Shown here: positions 34,617-42,901 of the stretch, in pieces
Layout of the letters: the number at the start of each line of letters is the position of its first letter
Numbering within the stretch: position 1 is the stretch's first letter
From: Azospirillum sp. OGB3
Lineage (GTDB): Bacteria > Pseudomonadota > Alphaproteobacteria > Azospirillales > Azospirillaceae
Reading direction: 5' to 3'
Length of the DNA stretch: 64,000 bases
Assembly: GCF_014192915.1 (NCBI RefSeq)
Contig: NZ_JACHYN010000006.1
Location: forward strand, 124,001-188,000
The notes under the pieces: generated by a model
Databases searched by the model: none
What the model was told of the DNA's origin: nothing
What the model saw: the letters and a program-made list of their open reading frames with translations, nothing else
Made by a program: the position numbers and the translations under genes

Positions 34617-35179
34617 CATGGGACCGCACCGGATTCCGGCTCGAATTTCGGAAAGCGGTCGGCGATCACGTCACCGGTGAAGGACGCTACCCAACCGTCC
34701 GGACGCGTGAAAAAACGGATCGCGGTGAATTCCGGGTCCGGCCCCATGTCGAACCAATGCTTCGTCCGCGCCGGGATGCTCAGCAGGTCGCCGGCCCCGC
34801 ACACGATGCGGAACACCTTCTCGTCCATGTGCAGGTAGAAGGCGCCACCGCCCTGCACGAAGAAGCGGGCCTCGTCCTCGTCGTGGGTGTGTTCCGCGAG
34901 AAAGGCGGCGCGACGGGCGGCCGCGTCCGGCAGGCCGCGTGGCATCCGAACCACGTCGGCGGATTGGAAACCGCGCGCTTCCTTCAGGGCCGTCACCGGG
35001 CCGGCATAGGCCTCCAGCACCGCCTGGGAGTCGGCGGCTTCGGAAATGACTTTGGACGCCTCCCAACGCTCGAACAGCACCCCGGCCAGCGCCAGATGGG
35101 CGGTGACCAGCGCCGGGTCGGCGGACGAGAGCTCGATAACCGTGGGGTCGGTGTCGCTGTAGACGGACAAACGGGCCAT
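34616..35179 (-). CDS. mtnD: Acireductone dioxygenase
   Basis: A 187-aa cupin that oxidises 1,2-dihydroxy-5-(methylthio)pentene in the methionine salvage pathway. The metal-binding set is visible as HTHDEDEARFF (two His, Glu) and KHWFDMG (third His). The Ni form makes an off-pathway product and the Fe form the methionine precursor; the sequence does not tell which metal is used. ATG 35179 was chosen for GAGG 5 bases upstream. No other salvage gene (mtnA, mtnB, mtnC) is in the window, so the pathway must be completed elsewhere. Confidence 0.93.
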   Translation of the reverse strand: MARLSVYSDTDPTVIELSSADPALVTAHLALAGVLFERWEASKVISEAADSQAVLEAYAGPVTALKEARGFQSADVVRMPRGLPDAAARRAAFLAEHTHDEDEARFFVQGGGAFYLHMDEKVFRIVCGAGDLLSIPARTKHWFDMGPDPEFTAIRFFTRPDGWVASFTGDVIADRFPKFEPESGAVP

Positions 35180-35279
35180 GGTCGCCTCGTTGTGCAGGTG
35201 CACTCAGAATGAGACGAAGCGGCGCCCGGCGCAACCGAAACGGTTGAATCCATACCTCAGTATGCGCGCAGTGTACGAA

Positions 35280-36524
35280 TCAACGGCGGATCGCCAGCCC
35301 CAGCGACACGATCAGCCCGACCGCCAGCAGAAGCCCGACGAATCCGCCGACTCCGGCCCAGCCGAACCCATGCCAGAAGACGCCGCCCAGCGTCCCGGCG
35401 ATGGTGGAGCCCATGTAGTAGCAGAACAGGTAGATCGCCGAAGCCTGCCCGCGATTGACCGGCGCCCGCTGCCCGATCCAGCCGGAGGCGATTGTGTGGA
35501 CCCCGAAGAAGGCGAAGGTGAACAGGGCGATGCCCGGTGTCATCGTCCACAGGCTGTCCGGCATCATCAGCGCCAGCCCGGCCGCCATCATCGCCGCGGC
35601 GGCGGCCAGCACCCGGCCCCGCCCCAGCCGGACCGCCAGCCCGCCGAACAGCGGCGAGCTGACGACCCCGCAGAGATAAACGGTGAAGACCGCCCCGACC
35701 GCCGCCGGGCGCAGCTCGAAGGGCGGTACCAGCAGCCGGAAACCGATGTAGTTGAAGACGGTGACGAAGGCCCCCATGGACAGGAACCCCATGGCGAACA
35801 GGGCGAGCAGCCCGCGGTCCATCAGGTGCCCGCGCCATGCCTCGGCCAGTTCCCGCATGCCTGCCGGCCGCCGCTGGAAATGGCGCGAGGCGGGAAGCGC
35901 CACCCACACCGCCACGGCGGCGGCGACCCCCAGCGCGCCGATCACCCCCATCGCCATGCGCCAGGACGCGACGTCGGCGAGCAGCGCGGTCAGCGCCCGC
36001 CCCGACATCCCGCCGAGCGCCGTTCCACCAATGTACAGCCCCATCGTGACGCCGGCGGAGCGCGGGTCCACCTCCTCCGACACGTAGGCCATGGCGACGG
36101 CGGGCAGGCCGCTGAGCGCCATCCCCTCCAGCGCGCGCACCAGCAGCAGCGACGCCCAGTCCGGCGCCATCGCCCCGCTGATGCCCAGCGTGCCGGAGGC
36201 GAGCAGCGAGAGCGCCATGATCGCCTTGCGCCCGAACCGGTCGGACACCGCCCCGGCGACCAGCAGCGCGAAGGCCAGGACGCCGGTGGACACCGACAGG
36301 GCAAGGCTGGACTGCGCCGGGGTGATCCCGAAGTCCCGCGTGAACTCCGGCATCAGCGGCTGCACGCAGTAGAGCGCGGCGAAGGTGGAGAAGCCGGCCA
36401 CGAAGAGGATGCGGCTCGCCCGCTTGTAGGCCGGCGTGCCGGCGACGAGATATGCCGCCCCCGGTTCAGCCGCGCCCTGCCCCGCCGGTTCGATCTGAAC
36501 CCTGCCGAAATCGCCGTCCGCCAC
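35280..36524 (-). CDS. MFS transporter, YnfM-like
   Basis: An inner-membrane carrier of about 414 aa with 12 predicted helices. The start region FSTFAALYCVQPLMPEFTRDFGITPAQ and the motif A loop GAVSDRFGRKAIM match the YnfM/arabinose-efflux group of the major facilitator superfamily. The substrate is unknown. The start is uncertain: the open frame reaches a TTG at 36599 with no ribosome site, while GTG 36524 has GGA 5 bases before and still leaves a ~45-residue cytoplasmic leader. It lies 100 bases from mtnD in the same direction, with no shared function evident. Confidence 0.85.
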   Translation of the reverse strand: MADGDFGRVQIEPAGQGAAEPGAAYLVAGTPAYKRASRILFVAGFSTFAALYCVQPLMPEFTRDFGITPAQSSLALSVSTGVLAFALLVAGAVSDRFGRKAIMALSLLASGTLGISGAMAPDWASLLLVRALEGMALSGLPAVAMAYVSEEVDPRSAGVTMGLYIGGTALGGMSGRALTALLADVASWRMAMGVIGALGVAAAVAVWVALPASRHFQRRPAGMRELAEAWRGHLMDRGLLALFAMGFLSMGAFVTVFNYIGFRLLVPPFELRPAAVGAVFTVYLCGVVSSPLFGGLAVRLGRGRVLAAAAAMMAAGLALMMPDSLWTMTPGIALFTFAFFGVHTIASGWIGQRAPVNRGQASAIYLFCYYMGSTIAGTLGGVFWHGFGWAGVGGFVGLLLAVGLIVSLGLAIRR

Positions 36525-36675
36525 GTCGGTCCGTCCCCATGATGCGCCGCAATATGCACGCAAGAGGCGAATGTGCGCCCGCGGCAACGGCCTGTCCAAC
36601 GGTTCGGACGCAGTGCAGCAATATGATTCGGTTATGACAACCGGCCGCTTATGACAACAGGGTGCCCGGCGGGGT

Positions 36676-37548
36676 TCAGGGGATCAGCGCGCCGAGGTCG
36701 AACTCCTTGGCGAAGGCCAGCATGGCGCCGCAAGCGCTGGCGGACGAGACTCGCAACACGCCGTTGCCGACGACGGTCGGGAACTTGCTCTTCTGGAGCG
36801 CCTGCTGGGCGCGCTCCAGATCGGCCACCGTCAGCACCATGCCGGCCAGGAAGGGGCGCGGGACCGACAGCGCGGGGTCGCCGGTCCATCCCCAATGCAG
36901 CGCGGCGGGATCGGCCACCACGATGGGGGCGCTGCCGGTCGGCACAACGCGCGCCGGTCCCCGCGCCTCGACCGCCGTGCCGAACAGCCGGGCGTAGGAG
37001 GCGGCGGTGGCGTCGGGATCGTCGGCGGCGACGACCAGCGCGGCAAGGCCGGTCACCGTGTTGTCGTGCTGGATCAACTCCGGACGCCAGACCACGTCTC
37101 GGGTGTGGTGCTGGCATAGGAAGACCCGTCCGCCCCAATCCGGCACACCGTCGATCGGGGTCGTCGTGAAGCGCGCCTGCTGCGCGCCGCCCGGCAGTTC
37201 GACGGGACGGCCGAACTCCACCGGCTCGCCCGCCGGATAGCCGGCCTCGACGAGGAGGCGTTGCGCCGCCCGCGCGTCGTCGGTCTTCAGCGCCGCAGCG
37301 GCGATGCCCTCGCGAGTTTTCAGAACGTCGCTGAAAAAGGCGGTGAAGGGGTGCGGCTGCTCGATGGCGAGCAACTCCAGATAGTCGCCCGCCCCGAACA
37401 TCATGGTGTGGTTGGCCGACTTCAGCTCGCCATGCCGGCCCTTCGGCGAGACGGTGAAGCCCATGCGGCGATAGGCGTCCTGCGCCTTCTCCAGATCGCG
37501 GACGACGATGACGAGATGGTCGATGCCGTTGATTCCGTGTGCGCCCAT
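36676..37548 (-). CDS. VOC/glyoxalase-like domain protein
   Basis: A 290-aa protein with two vicinal-oxygen-chelate modules. The first (about 1-125) begins GINGIDHLVIVVRDLEKAQDAY and holds NHTMMFGAGDYLELLAIEQP; the second starts near residue 140 with TTTPIDGVPDWGGRVFLCQHHTRDVVW. The pattern fits the glyoxalase-like domain family, whose members include dioxygenases and isomerases; metal and substrate are not clear. ATG 37548 was chosen because GGAAGGG is 8 bases upstream. It sits at the end of a minus-strand run with the thioesterase, MerR and FadD genes, which suggests acyl or aromatic metabolism. Confidence 0.8.
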   Translation of the reverse strand: MGAHGINGIDHLVIVVRDLEKAQDAYRRMGFTVSPKGRHGELKSANHTMMFGAGDYLELLAIEQPHPFTAFFSDVLKTREGIAAAALKTDDARAAQRLLVEAGYPAGEPVEFGRPVELPGGAQQARFTTTPIDGVPDWGGRVFLCQHHTRDVVWRPELIQHDNTVTGLAALVVAADDPDATAASYARLFGTAVEARGPARVVPTGSAPIVVADPAALHWGWTGDPALSVPRPFLAGMVLTVADLERAQQALQKSKFPTVVGNGVLRVSSASACGAMLAFAKEFDLGALIP

Positions 37549-37635
37549 GACCTTTGCCCTTCCGCTTTGCCGGCTTTTCGCGTTCGGCCAGCCATAGTGC
37601 AAGGAGACCGCTCGGCGCAAGTGTCGGGGGCAGGG

Positions 37636-38148
37636 TCAGGGTGCCAGCGGCCGTTCGCGCCATGCGGCGACGACGTCCGGCATGGGCGGCGATTCCTGCT
37701 GCTCGCCGTGGATCGCCAGGATCTCCGCCGGGGCGACCACGGCGCCGCGCGCCACGAAGGCGCCCTGCACCACGGCCAGCGCCGCCGTTCCCGTGGCGGT
37801 CTCCACCCGGTGCTCGATGAAGAAGTACTTGTCGTCCCAGCACAGCACGCGGGTCGCCAGCTCGAAGCGCTGGAAGGGGGCCAGCGGGCGGCGGAAGCGC
37901 ACGTTGGCGGCGCCGATCACCGGTTGCCAGCGGTGGCGCAGGATCGACCGCCCCATGCCGGAGCGCAGCATCAGATCGACCCGCCCCAGGTCCATGACGC
38001 TGAAATAGCGGGCGTTGGTCATGTGCATGTTGAGGTCGAGGTCGGTCGGCCACACCCGGAAGCGCAACCGCGCCGGTTCGAGGAACCCCACCGGCCGACC
38101 GGTCAGGGCGGCCGCGATGACGCCGATCAGGCGGAACAGCAAATTCAT
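37636..38148 (-). CDS. Thioesterase-like (hotdog fold) protein
   Basis: A 170-aa protein of the 4HBT/THEM6-like hotdog superfamily. After an N-terminal hydrophobic stretch (LLFRLIGVIAAALTG) comes the signature FRVWPTDLDLNMHMTNARYFSVMDLGR; the Asp-Leu-Asn-x-His-x-x-Asn block is the usual acyl-CoA thioesterase active region. The likely reaction is hydrolysis of an acyl-CoA; chain length is unknown. ATG 38148 fits the GGAGGGG ribosome site; the frame is open a further 14 codons. It starts 46 bases after the MerR gene and is likely co-transcribed with it. Confidence 0.82.
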   Translation of the reverse strand: MNLLFRLIGVIAAALTGRPVGFLEPARLRFRVWPTDLDLNMHMTNARYFSVMDLGRVDLMLRSGMGRSILRHRWQPVIGAANVRFRRPLAPFQRFELATRVLCWDDKYFFIEHRVETATGTAALAVVQGAFVARGAVVAPAEILAIHGEQQESPPMPDVVAAWRERPLAP

Positions 38149-38194
38149 ACCCCTATCCCCTCCGGCCCAGCCGGGCGGACGGGACCGCACCGGC

Positions 38195-38587
38195 TCAGGC
38201 GCTCTTGGACGCCAATCCGCGCTCGTCCAGCGCGGCCTGCACCTGGGCCTCGATCTCCCGCAGTTCGCCCACGGTCGCCTCCAGGTCCTGGCGCTGCTGC
38301 TCCAGGTCCTTCAGCCGCGCGTCGATGCGCTTCTGCAGGACCTTCAACTGCTCCACCCCGCCATCGACGTTGTAGAGGTCCAGATACTCCCGGATCTCCG
38401 CCAGCGAGAATCCCAGCCGCTTGCCCCGCAGGATCAGCTTCAGCCGGGCGCGGTCGCGCTTGGTGTAGACGCGGTTGTTGCCCAGGCGGTTGGGCGACAG
38501 CAGCCCCTTCACTTCGTAGAAGCGGAGGGCGCGCGGCGTGATGCCCAGTTCCTCCGCCAACTGATTGACCGTGTAGAGCTGTTCCAT
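38195..38587 (-). CDS. MerR family regulator, LiuR-like
   Basis: A 130-aa activator-type DNA-binding protein. The N-terminal winged HTH reads YTVNQLAEELGITPRALRFYEVKGLLSP, followed by NRVYTKRDRARLKLILRGKRLGFSLAEIREYLDLY, a segment characteristic of LiuR-type MerR proteins that govern branched-chain amino acid and fatty-acid breakdown in proteobacteria. A C-terminal coiled coil (about 80-120) mediates dimerisation. There is no cysteine cluster for metal sensing. The long open frame upstream (to 38695) is not used: the HTH starts at ATG 38587. Control of the adjacent fadD and SCP2 genes is inferred from position and an ACGT-rich dyad at 40609-40626. Confidence 0.88.
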   Translation of the reverse strand: MEQLYTVNQLAEELGITPRALRFYEVKGLLSPNRLGNNRVYTKRDRARLKLILRGKRLGFSLAEIREYLDLYNVDGGVEQLKVLQKRIDARLKDLEQQRQDLEATVGELREIEAQVQAALDERGLASKSA

Positions 38588-38725
38588 GGTGGGGGGCACG
38601 CCTTCCGTCACGTCGCGCCGCGGCGGCGTGTGGGAAGCGAAGGCTGCTCGCTCCACGCCGCCGGACGGCGTCTCCGTTCCTACCACACACACCACGGCGT
38701 GACAAAGCCACGCGCTTTTCCGATG

Positions 38726-40444
38726 TCACTCCTCCGGCTTTTGCAGGGTCTCGGCGATCAGTTCCTTCTTTGACAGCTTGCCGACCGCCGTCTTGGGCAG
38801 CTCGGCGCGGAATACGATCCGCTTCGGCATCTCGATCCGCGAGATCTTGTCGCGGAGGAAGTCCTTCAATTGCTCTGCGGTCAGGTCGGCGCCGGGCCGG
38901 AGCTGGACGAAGGCCTTCGGGCTCTGGCCGCGGTAATCGTCGGGGATACCGATGACGCAGACGGCGACCACATCCGGGTGCTGGTAGATGGCCTCCTCGA
39001 TCACGCGCGGATAGACGTTGTAGCCGCCGCAGATGATCAGGTCCTTCAGCCGGTCGAGCAGGAAGACGTAACCGTCCTCGTCCATCACCCCGACGTCGCC
39101 GGTGAACAGCCAGCCGCCGACGATGGTGCGCCGGCTCTCCTCGTCGTTGTTCCAATAGCCGGCCATGACGTTGGGACCGGACAGCGCGACCTGCCCCTTC
39201 TCGCCGGGCGGCAACACGCGGTCGGGATCGTCCAGCGCGCGAATCTGCACCATGATGCCGGGCAGCGGCAGGCCGATCGAGCCTTCCTTGTTGACCCCGG
39301 TCAGCGGGTTGCAGGCGCAGACCGGCGACGCTTCGCTGAGGCCGTAGCCCTCGACCAGCACGCAGCCGGTGGCCTCCTCGAACTGGCGCTTCAGCTCCAT
39401 CGGCAGCGGCGCCCCGCCGGAGATGCAATAGCGGATCGACCGCATCGGGTAACGCGCCACGTCCGGATGGCCCAGCAGCGCCTTGTACATGGTCGGCACG
39501 CCGGGCAGCAGGGTCGGCTTGCGCCGCGCGATGGTCTTCAGGACCTGAAGCGTGTCGAAGCGGGGCAGCATGACCAGCTCCGCCCCTGCCGCCAGCCCCA
39601 TGTTCAGGATCACCGTCATGGCGAAGACGTGGAAGAAGGGCAGGACGGCGAGCATCCGTTCCTCCCCCAGCGCCATGCCGGGGAACCAGGCCTGCACCTG
39701 CCGCGCGTTGGCGACGAGGTTGGCGTGGGTCAGCATCGCCCCCTTGGGCACGCCGGTGGTCCCGCCGGTGTATTGCAGCACCGCCACGTCGCGCCGCGGG
39801 TCCAGCCGCACCGGCGGCATCGCTCCGTCGTTGGCCAGCAGCGCGTCGAAATCCACATGCCGCCCGTCCTGCGGGATGCTGGCCAGCTCGCTGCGCTTCA
39901 GCACGCGGAAGAGGACGCTCTTCACGGGCGACAGGATGGAGGCCATGCGGCAGACGACCACCGTCTTCAGCCGCGTGCGGTCCAGCATCGCCTCGATGCG
40001 CGGGTAGATCTGCTTCAGATCGAGCGTGACCATGATCTCGGTCCCGGAATCCTCGATCTGGTGCTCCAGCTCCCGCTCGACATAGAGCGGGTTGTAGTTC
40101 ACCACCGTGCCGCCGGCCTTCAGAATCGCGAAATAGGCGATCACGTAGGTCGGCGTGTTCGGCAGACACAGCCCCACCCGCACGCCCGGCTTCACCCCCA
40201 GCGCCGCGAAGCCCTTGGCCGCCCGGTTCACCAGCCCCAGCACCTCCGCGTAGCGGTAGCGGCGGCCGAGGAAGTCCAGGCACGGACGGTCGGCGTAGCG
40301 GCGGGCGGCCTCCTCGAACAGCTCGGCCAGCGGCGTCACAGGGATCGGCTGGTCCCAGGCGATGCCCTCGGGGTAATGGGCAAGCCAGGGATGGGCCGGC
40401 GTGTCGTCGCCGATGCTGCCCCGGCGCGCAAGATTCTCGGTCAT
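38726..40444 (-). CDS. fadD: Long-chain fatty acid-CoA ligase
   Basis: A 572-aa AMP-forming acyl-CoA synthetase that activates fatty acids for beta-oxidation. Landmarks in order: the P-loop-like LQYTGGTTGVPKGAMLTH, the motif CVLVEGYGLSEASPVC, the hinge region GWLFTGDVGVMDEDGYVFLLDRLKDLII and CGGYNVYPRVIEEAI, and the C-terminal catalytic lysine in LPKTAVGKLSKKEL. The length fits FadD. It is divergent from an SCP2 gene with a 235-base spacer holding overlapping promoter elements, and lies downstream of none of the minus-strand genes, heading the likely fadD-merR-thioesterase direction. Confidence 0.94.
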   Translation of the reverse strand: MTENLARRGSIGDDTPAHPWLAHYPEGIAWDQPIPVTPLAELFEEAARRYADRPCLDFLGRRYRYAEVLGLVNRAAKGFAALGVKPGVRVGLCLPNTPTYVIAYFAILKAGGTVVNYNPLYVERELEHQIEDSGTEIMVTLDLKQIYPRIEAMLDRTRLKTVVVCRMASILSPVKSVLFRVLKRSELASIPQDGRHVDFDALLANDGAMPPVRLDPRRDVAVLQYTGGTTGVPKGAMLTHANLVANARQVQAWFPGMALGEERMLAVLPFFHVFAMTVILNMGLAAGAELVMLPRFDTLQVLKTIARRKPTLLPGVPTMYKALLGHPDVARYPMRSIRYCISGGAPLPMELKRQFEEATGCVLVEGYGLSEASPVCACNPLTGVNKEGSIGLPLPGIMVQIRALDDPDRVLPPGEKGQVALSGPNVMAGYWNNDEESRRTIVGGWLFTGDVGVMDEDGYVFLLDRLKDLIICGGYNVYPRVIEEAIYQHPDVVAVCVIGIPDDYRGQSPKAFVQLRPGADLTAEQLKDFLRDKISRIEMPKRIVFRAELPKTAVGKLSKKELIAETLQKPEE

Positions 40445-40604
40445 CTCCGATCCTCCCGGCTGCGCGGCGGGTCAGGACAAGCGGGGGCGGAAGGCGGTGC
40501 GGGGCGATGGGACTCCGGGCGCGGCGGCGGTCTGCATGGTTTCACTCCCCTCGATTGATTTGGTGGTTCCCGGATCGTTGAGGCGCCGGAAACCTTTTGG
40601 TTAT

Positions 40605-40640
40605 GACGTTGACGTAAACGTAAACTCTGCCTACTGTCAA
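40605..40640. promoter_or_regulatory. Overlapping divergent promoters with ACGT-rich operator (fadD / SCP2)
   Basis: On the plus strand TTGACG (40609-40614) is 17 bases from TACTGT (40632-40637), a fair sigma70 promoter for the SCP2 gene. On the minus strand TTGACA (40640-40635) is 17 bases from TTACGT, a fair promoter for fadD. Within them lies TTGACGTAAACGTAAA (40609-40624), with ACGT repeated at 6-base steps, of the kind bound by LiuR-like MerR regulators. Confidence 0.5.
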
Positions 40641-40679
40641 GATCCGACAAGCACGAATCCAGGGGAGAGTGACTGATCC

Positions 40680-40988
40680 ATGGTTGAGGACATCCTGCGC
40701 GAACTCCAGTCCCGCTCCACCAGCTTCCGCAGCCTGAAGGCCGACGTCCGCTTCGCGCTGGAGGACGGCGAGGCGGTGCGGGTCAACGCCCGCGAGACGC
40801 CCGTCGCCATCGCGCGGGAGGACGCCGGGGACGCTGATCCCGACTGCACCATCCGCATCTCCGCAGAGAATCTGAAGAAGCTGATGGACGGGCGGCTGAA
40901 CCCGATGCTGGCCTTCACCATGGGCAAGCTGAAGGTGGACGGATCGATGGGCGTCGCCATGAAGCTGGCGCAGCTTCTCGACGACTGA
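40680..40988 (+). CDS. SCP2 sterol-carrier-type lipid-binding protein
   Basis: A 102-aa single SCP2 domain: FRSLKADVRFALEDGEAVRVNA forms the first strands, DPDCTIRISAENLKKLMDGRLNPMLAFTMGKLKVDGSMGVAMKLAQLL the lipid-pocket helices, matching the family consensus closely. It likely binds or shuttles acyl-CoA or lipid in the cytoplasm and fits the divergent fadD. The GGGGAGAG site lies 10 bases before the ATG. It is followed after 93 bases by the secreted protein gene on the same strand. Confidence 0.9.
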   Translation: MVEDILRELQSRSTSFRSLKADVRFALEDGEAVRVNARETPVAIAREDAGDADPDCTIRISAENLKKLMDGRLNPMLAFTMGKLKVDGSMGVAMKLAQLLDD

Positions 40989-41081
40989 GCGCCTGCGACT
41001 GAGTGACGGAATCCGGACGGCGGCACCATAAGCCGCCGCCGAACAACGACCACAAAAGGCGAACACAGGGAGGGAACATCC

Positions 41082-41714
41082 ATGACGCACGCCCTGCGCG
41101 CGGCGCTGGCGGCCGCCGGCCTGCTGCTGTCCACGGCCGCGGCCCAGGCCGCCGAGCCGCGCACGCTGACCTACCGGATCCTGATGGGCGACGATCCGGT
41201 GGGAACGGAAACCGTCCGGCTGGAGCCCCAGGGCGACGTGACGAAGGTCGCCGTCACCGCCTCGACGCGGGTGAAGGTGCTGTTCATCAACTTCCGCTAC
41301 GACCACAAGCGGGAAGAGGTCTGGAAGGGCCGGACGCTCGAATCCATGAGCGCCCAGACCGACGACGACGGCACGCCCCACGCCATCCGCATGATGCGGA
41401 CCGGCGGCGGCTACTCCGTCACGGTGGATGGCAAGGCCGGACAGGCCGGCGCCGACACCCTGCCCCTGACGCTGTGGACCCCGGAGGTTCTGAAGCGCCC
41501 CACCCTGCTCTCGGTCATCGACGGCAAGCCCTACAGCGTGCGCACCGACCTCGTCGGCACCGAGACGCTGACCGTCGGTGGGCGCGCCGTTCCGGCACAG
41601 CATCACCGGATTTCCGGCGACGTGGAACGCGACCTGTGGTTCGACGCGCAGGGCACGCTGCTGAAGACCCGCTTCAAGCGCAGCGGCTACGATGTTACCT
41701 ACATCCTGGACTGA
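41082..41714 (+). CDS. Secreted protein of unknown function (DUF6134/DUF3108-like)
   Basis: A 210-aa exported protein. A Sec signal peptide spans about residues 1-23 (LRAALAAAGLLLSTAAAQA-AEP). The mature part is all beta-strand in pattern, with LTYRILMGDDPVGTETVRLE and ISGDVERDLWFDAQGTLLKTRFKRSG, a layout shared with periplasmic DUF3108/DUF6134 proteins that may bind lipid or glycan. No catalytic motif is seen. GGGAGG lies 8 bases before the ATG. The family name is my best recollection, not verified. Confidence 0.75.
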   Translation: MTHALRAALAAAGLLLSTAAAQAAEPRTLTYRILMGDDPVGTETVRLEPQGDVTKVAVTASTRVKVLFINFRYDHKREEVWKGRTLESMSAQTDDDGTPHAIRMMRTGGGYSVTVDGKAGQAGADTLPLTLWTPEVLKRPTLLSVIDGKPYSVRTDLVGTETLTVGGRAVPAQHHRISGDVERDLWFDAQGTLLKTRFKRSGYDVTYILD

Positions 41715-41737
41715 GATGTGTTCTGCGTGAGGGTGTG

Positions 41738-42022
41738 ATGCCGCTGTTCGTGTTCCCCGACGACCCGTCCTGGAACGAGGAGGCCGACGCCGTGGAGTTC
41801 GCGGTTGAGGTCGGGGAGTATCACGGGCGGGTCTTCGTCCCCCGCCGCGCCCTGCAAACCCTTGCCGGCCATCTGCCGAAGCCGGACGAGGCGCTTCAGT
41901 ATGTCTGCCTGAACCGCCCGGTCTTCGACAAGGCGGTAGAGGCCCGCATCATGGACCGCAAGCTGGACCCGGATGCGAACGTCCATCTGACGGCGCGGGA
42001 TGTGAGAAGGGTGGCGTCGTAG
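41738..42022 (+). CDS. DUF1488 family protein
   Basis: A 94-aa soluble protein beginning MPLFVFPDDPSWNEEADAV. The pattern VEFAVEVGEYHGRVFVPRRALQTL followed by PDEALQYVCLNRPVFDKAVEARI matches DUF1488, a small family of unknown function common in proteobacteria. GAGGG is 4 bases before the ATG. It starts 23 bases after the secreted protein and is probably in the same transcript. A long palindromic repeat follows its stop. Confidence 0.8.
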   Translation: MPLFVFPDDPSWNEEADAVEFAVEVGEYHGRVFVPRRALQTLAGHLPKPDEALQYVCLNRPVFDKAVEARIMDRKLDPDANVHLTARDVRRVAS

Positions 42023-42051
42023 GGGGCATAGGAATTTAAGTGGTCGCATCG

Positions 42052-42134
42052 AGCCCCCCTCCCGACCTCCCCCCGCTTCGCAGGGGGAGGAGATAAGCCC
42101 TCCCCTGCGAAGCGGGGGAGGGTTGGGTGGGGGC
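42052..42134. repeat. REP-like palindromic intergenic element
   Basis: CCTCCCCCCGCTTCGCAGGG (from 42066) is inverted as CCCTGCGAAGCGGGGGAGG (to 42121), around a short GGAGGAGATAAGCC spacer, flanked by C-rich and G-rich arms. It lies between the converging DUF1488 and ABC ATPase genes. Dispersed palindromes of this kind are common in alphaproteobacterial genomes; only one copy is in this window. It may also stop transcription. Confidence 0.7.
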
Positions 42135-42148
42135 CCGGTTCGACACCC

Positions 42149-42901
42149 TCAAATGCTGTAATTGTCCGCGATCCCCGACCGCAGCTGCTCCACCTGCTCG
42201 CGGAAGCCGCCGCTGTCGCGGCCCGGCTCGTTGCGCACATCCTGGACGATGCGCGCCGGGCTGCCGCCCAGCACGATGATGCGGTCGGCGAGATGCACCG
42301 CCTCCTCCAGGTCGTGCGTGACGAACAGCACGGTTTTGCCGGTCTCGCGGTGAATGCGCAGCAGCTCGTCCTGAAGGCCGTGCCGCGTGATGGCGTCGAG
42401 CGCGCCGAACGGCTCGTCCATCAGCAGGATGTCGGGGTCGACGGCCAGAGCGCGGGCGATGCCGACGCGCTGGCGCTGGCCGCCCGACAGCTCATAGGGC
42501 CAGCGCCGCCCGTAATCGTCCAGCCGGACGAGGCGCAGCGCGGCGGCCACCCGCTCCTCGCGCTCGGCGGTGGAGATCGGCAGTCCCTCCAGGCCGAAGC
42601 GGACGTTCTTGGCGACCCGCCGCCAGGGCAGAAGGCGAGCGTCCTGGAAGACGAGGCTGACCGGACGGTGGCCCGGCTTCTTCGTCTCGTGGATGGTGAC
42701 GGCACCGGCGCGCGCCGTGTGCAGACCGGCGACGACGCGCAGCAGGGTCGACTTGCCGACGCCGGACGGCCCGACGATGGCGACGAAGCTGCCGCGCTCG
42801 ATGGACAGGTCGACGTCCACCAGGACCGGCGGGGCCTCGGCGCCGTAGCCAATGGCGACGCCCTTCAAATCGATCACAGCGGAACCGTTCACTTTTGCCA
42901 T
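42149..42901 (-). CDS. ABC transporter ATP-binding protein, nitrate/sulfonate type
   Basis: A 250-aa cytoplasmic ATPase. Walker A is GPSGVGKST, the signature LSGGQRQRVGIARAL, and Walker B DILLMDEPFGALDAITR; the switch histidine lies in FVTHDLEEAVHLADR. This form is typical of the SsuB/TauB/NrtD group. It overlaps the permease gene by 13 bases and is third in a substrate-binding protein, permease, ATPase operon. The sulfur-assimilation neighbours and a shared promoter dyad with cysH favour a sulfonate or taurine substrate over nitrate. Confidence 0.92.
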   Translation of the reverse strand: MAKVNGSAVIDLKGVAIGYGAEAPPVLVDVDLSIERGSFVAIVGPSGVGKSTLLRVVAGLHTARAGAVTIHETKKPGHRPVSLVFQDARLLPWRRVAKNVRFGLEGLPISTAEREERVAAALRLVRLDDYGRRWPYELSGGQRQRVGIARALAVDPDILLMDEPFGALDAITRHGLQDELLRIHRETGKTVLFVTHDLEEAVHLADRIIVLGGSPARIVQDVRNEPGRDSGGFREQVEQLRSGIADNYSI

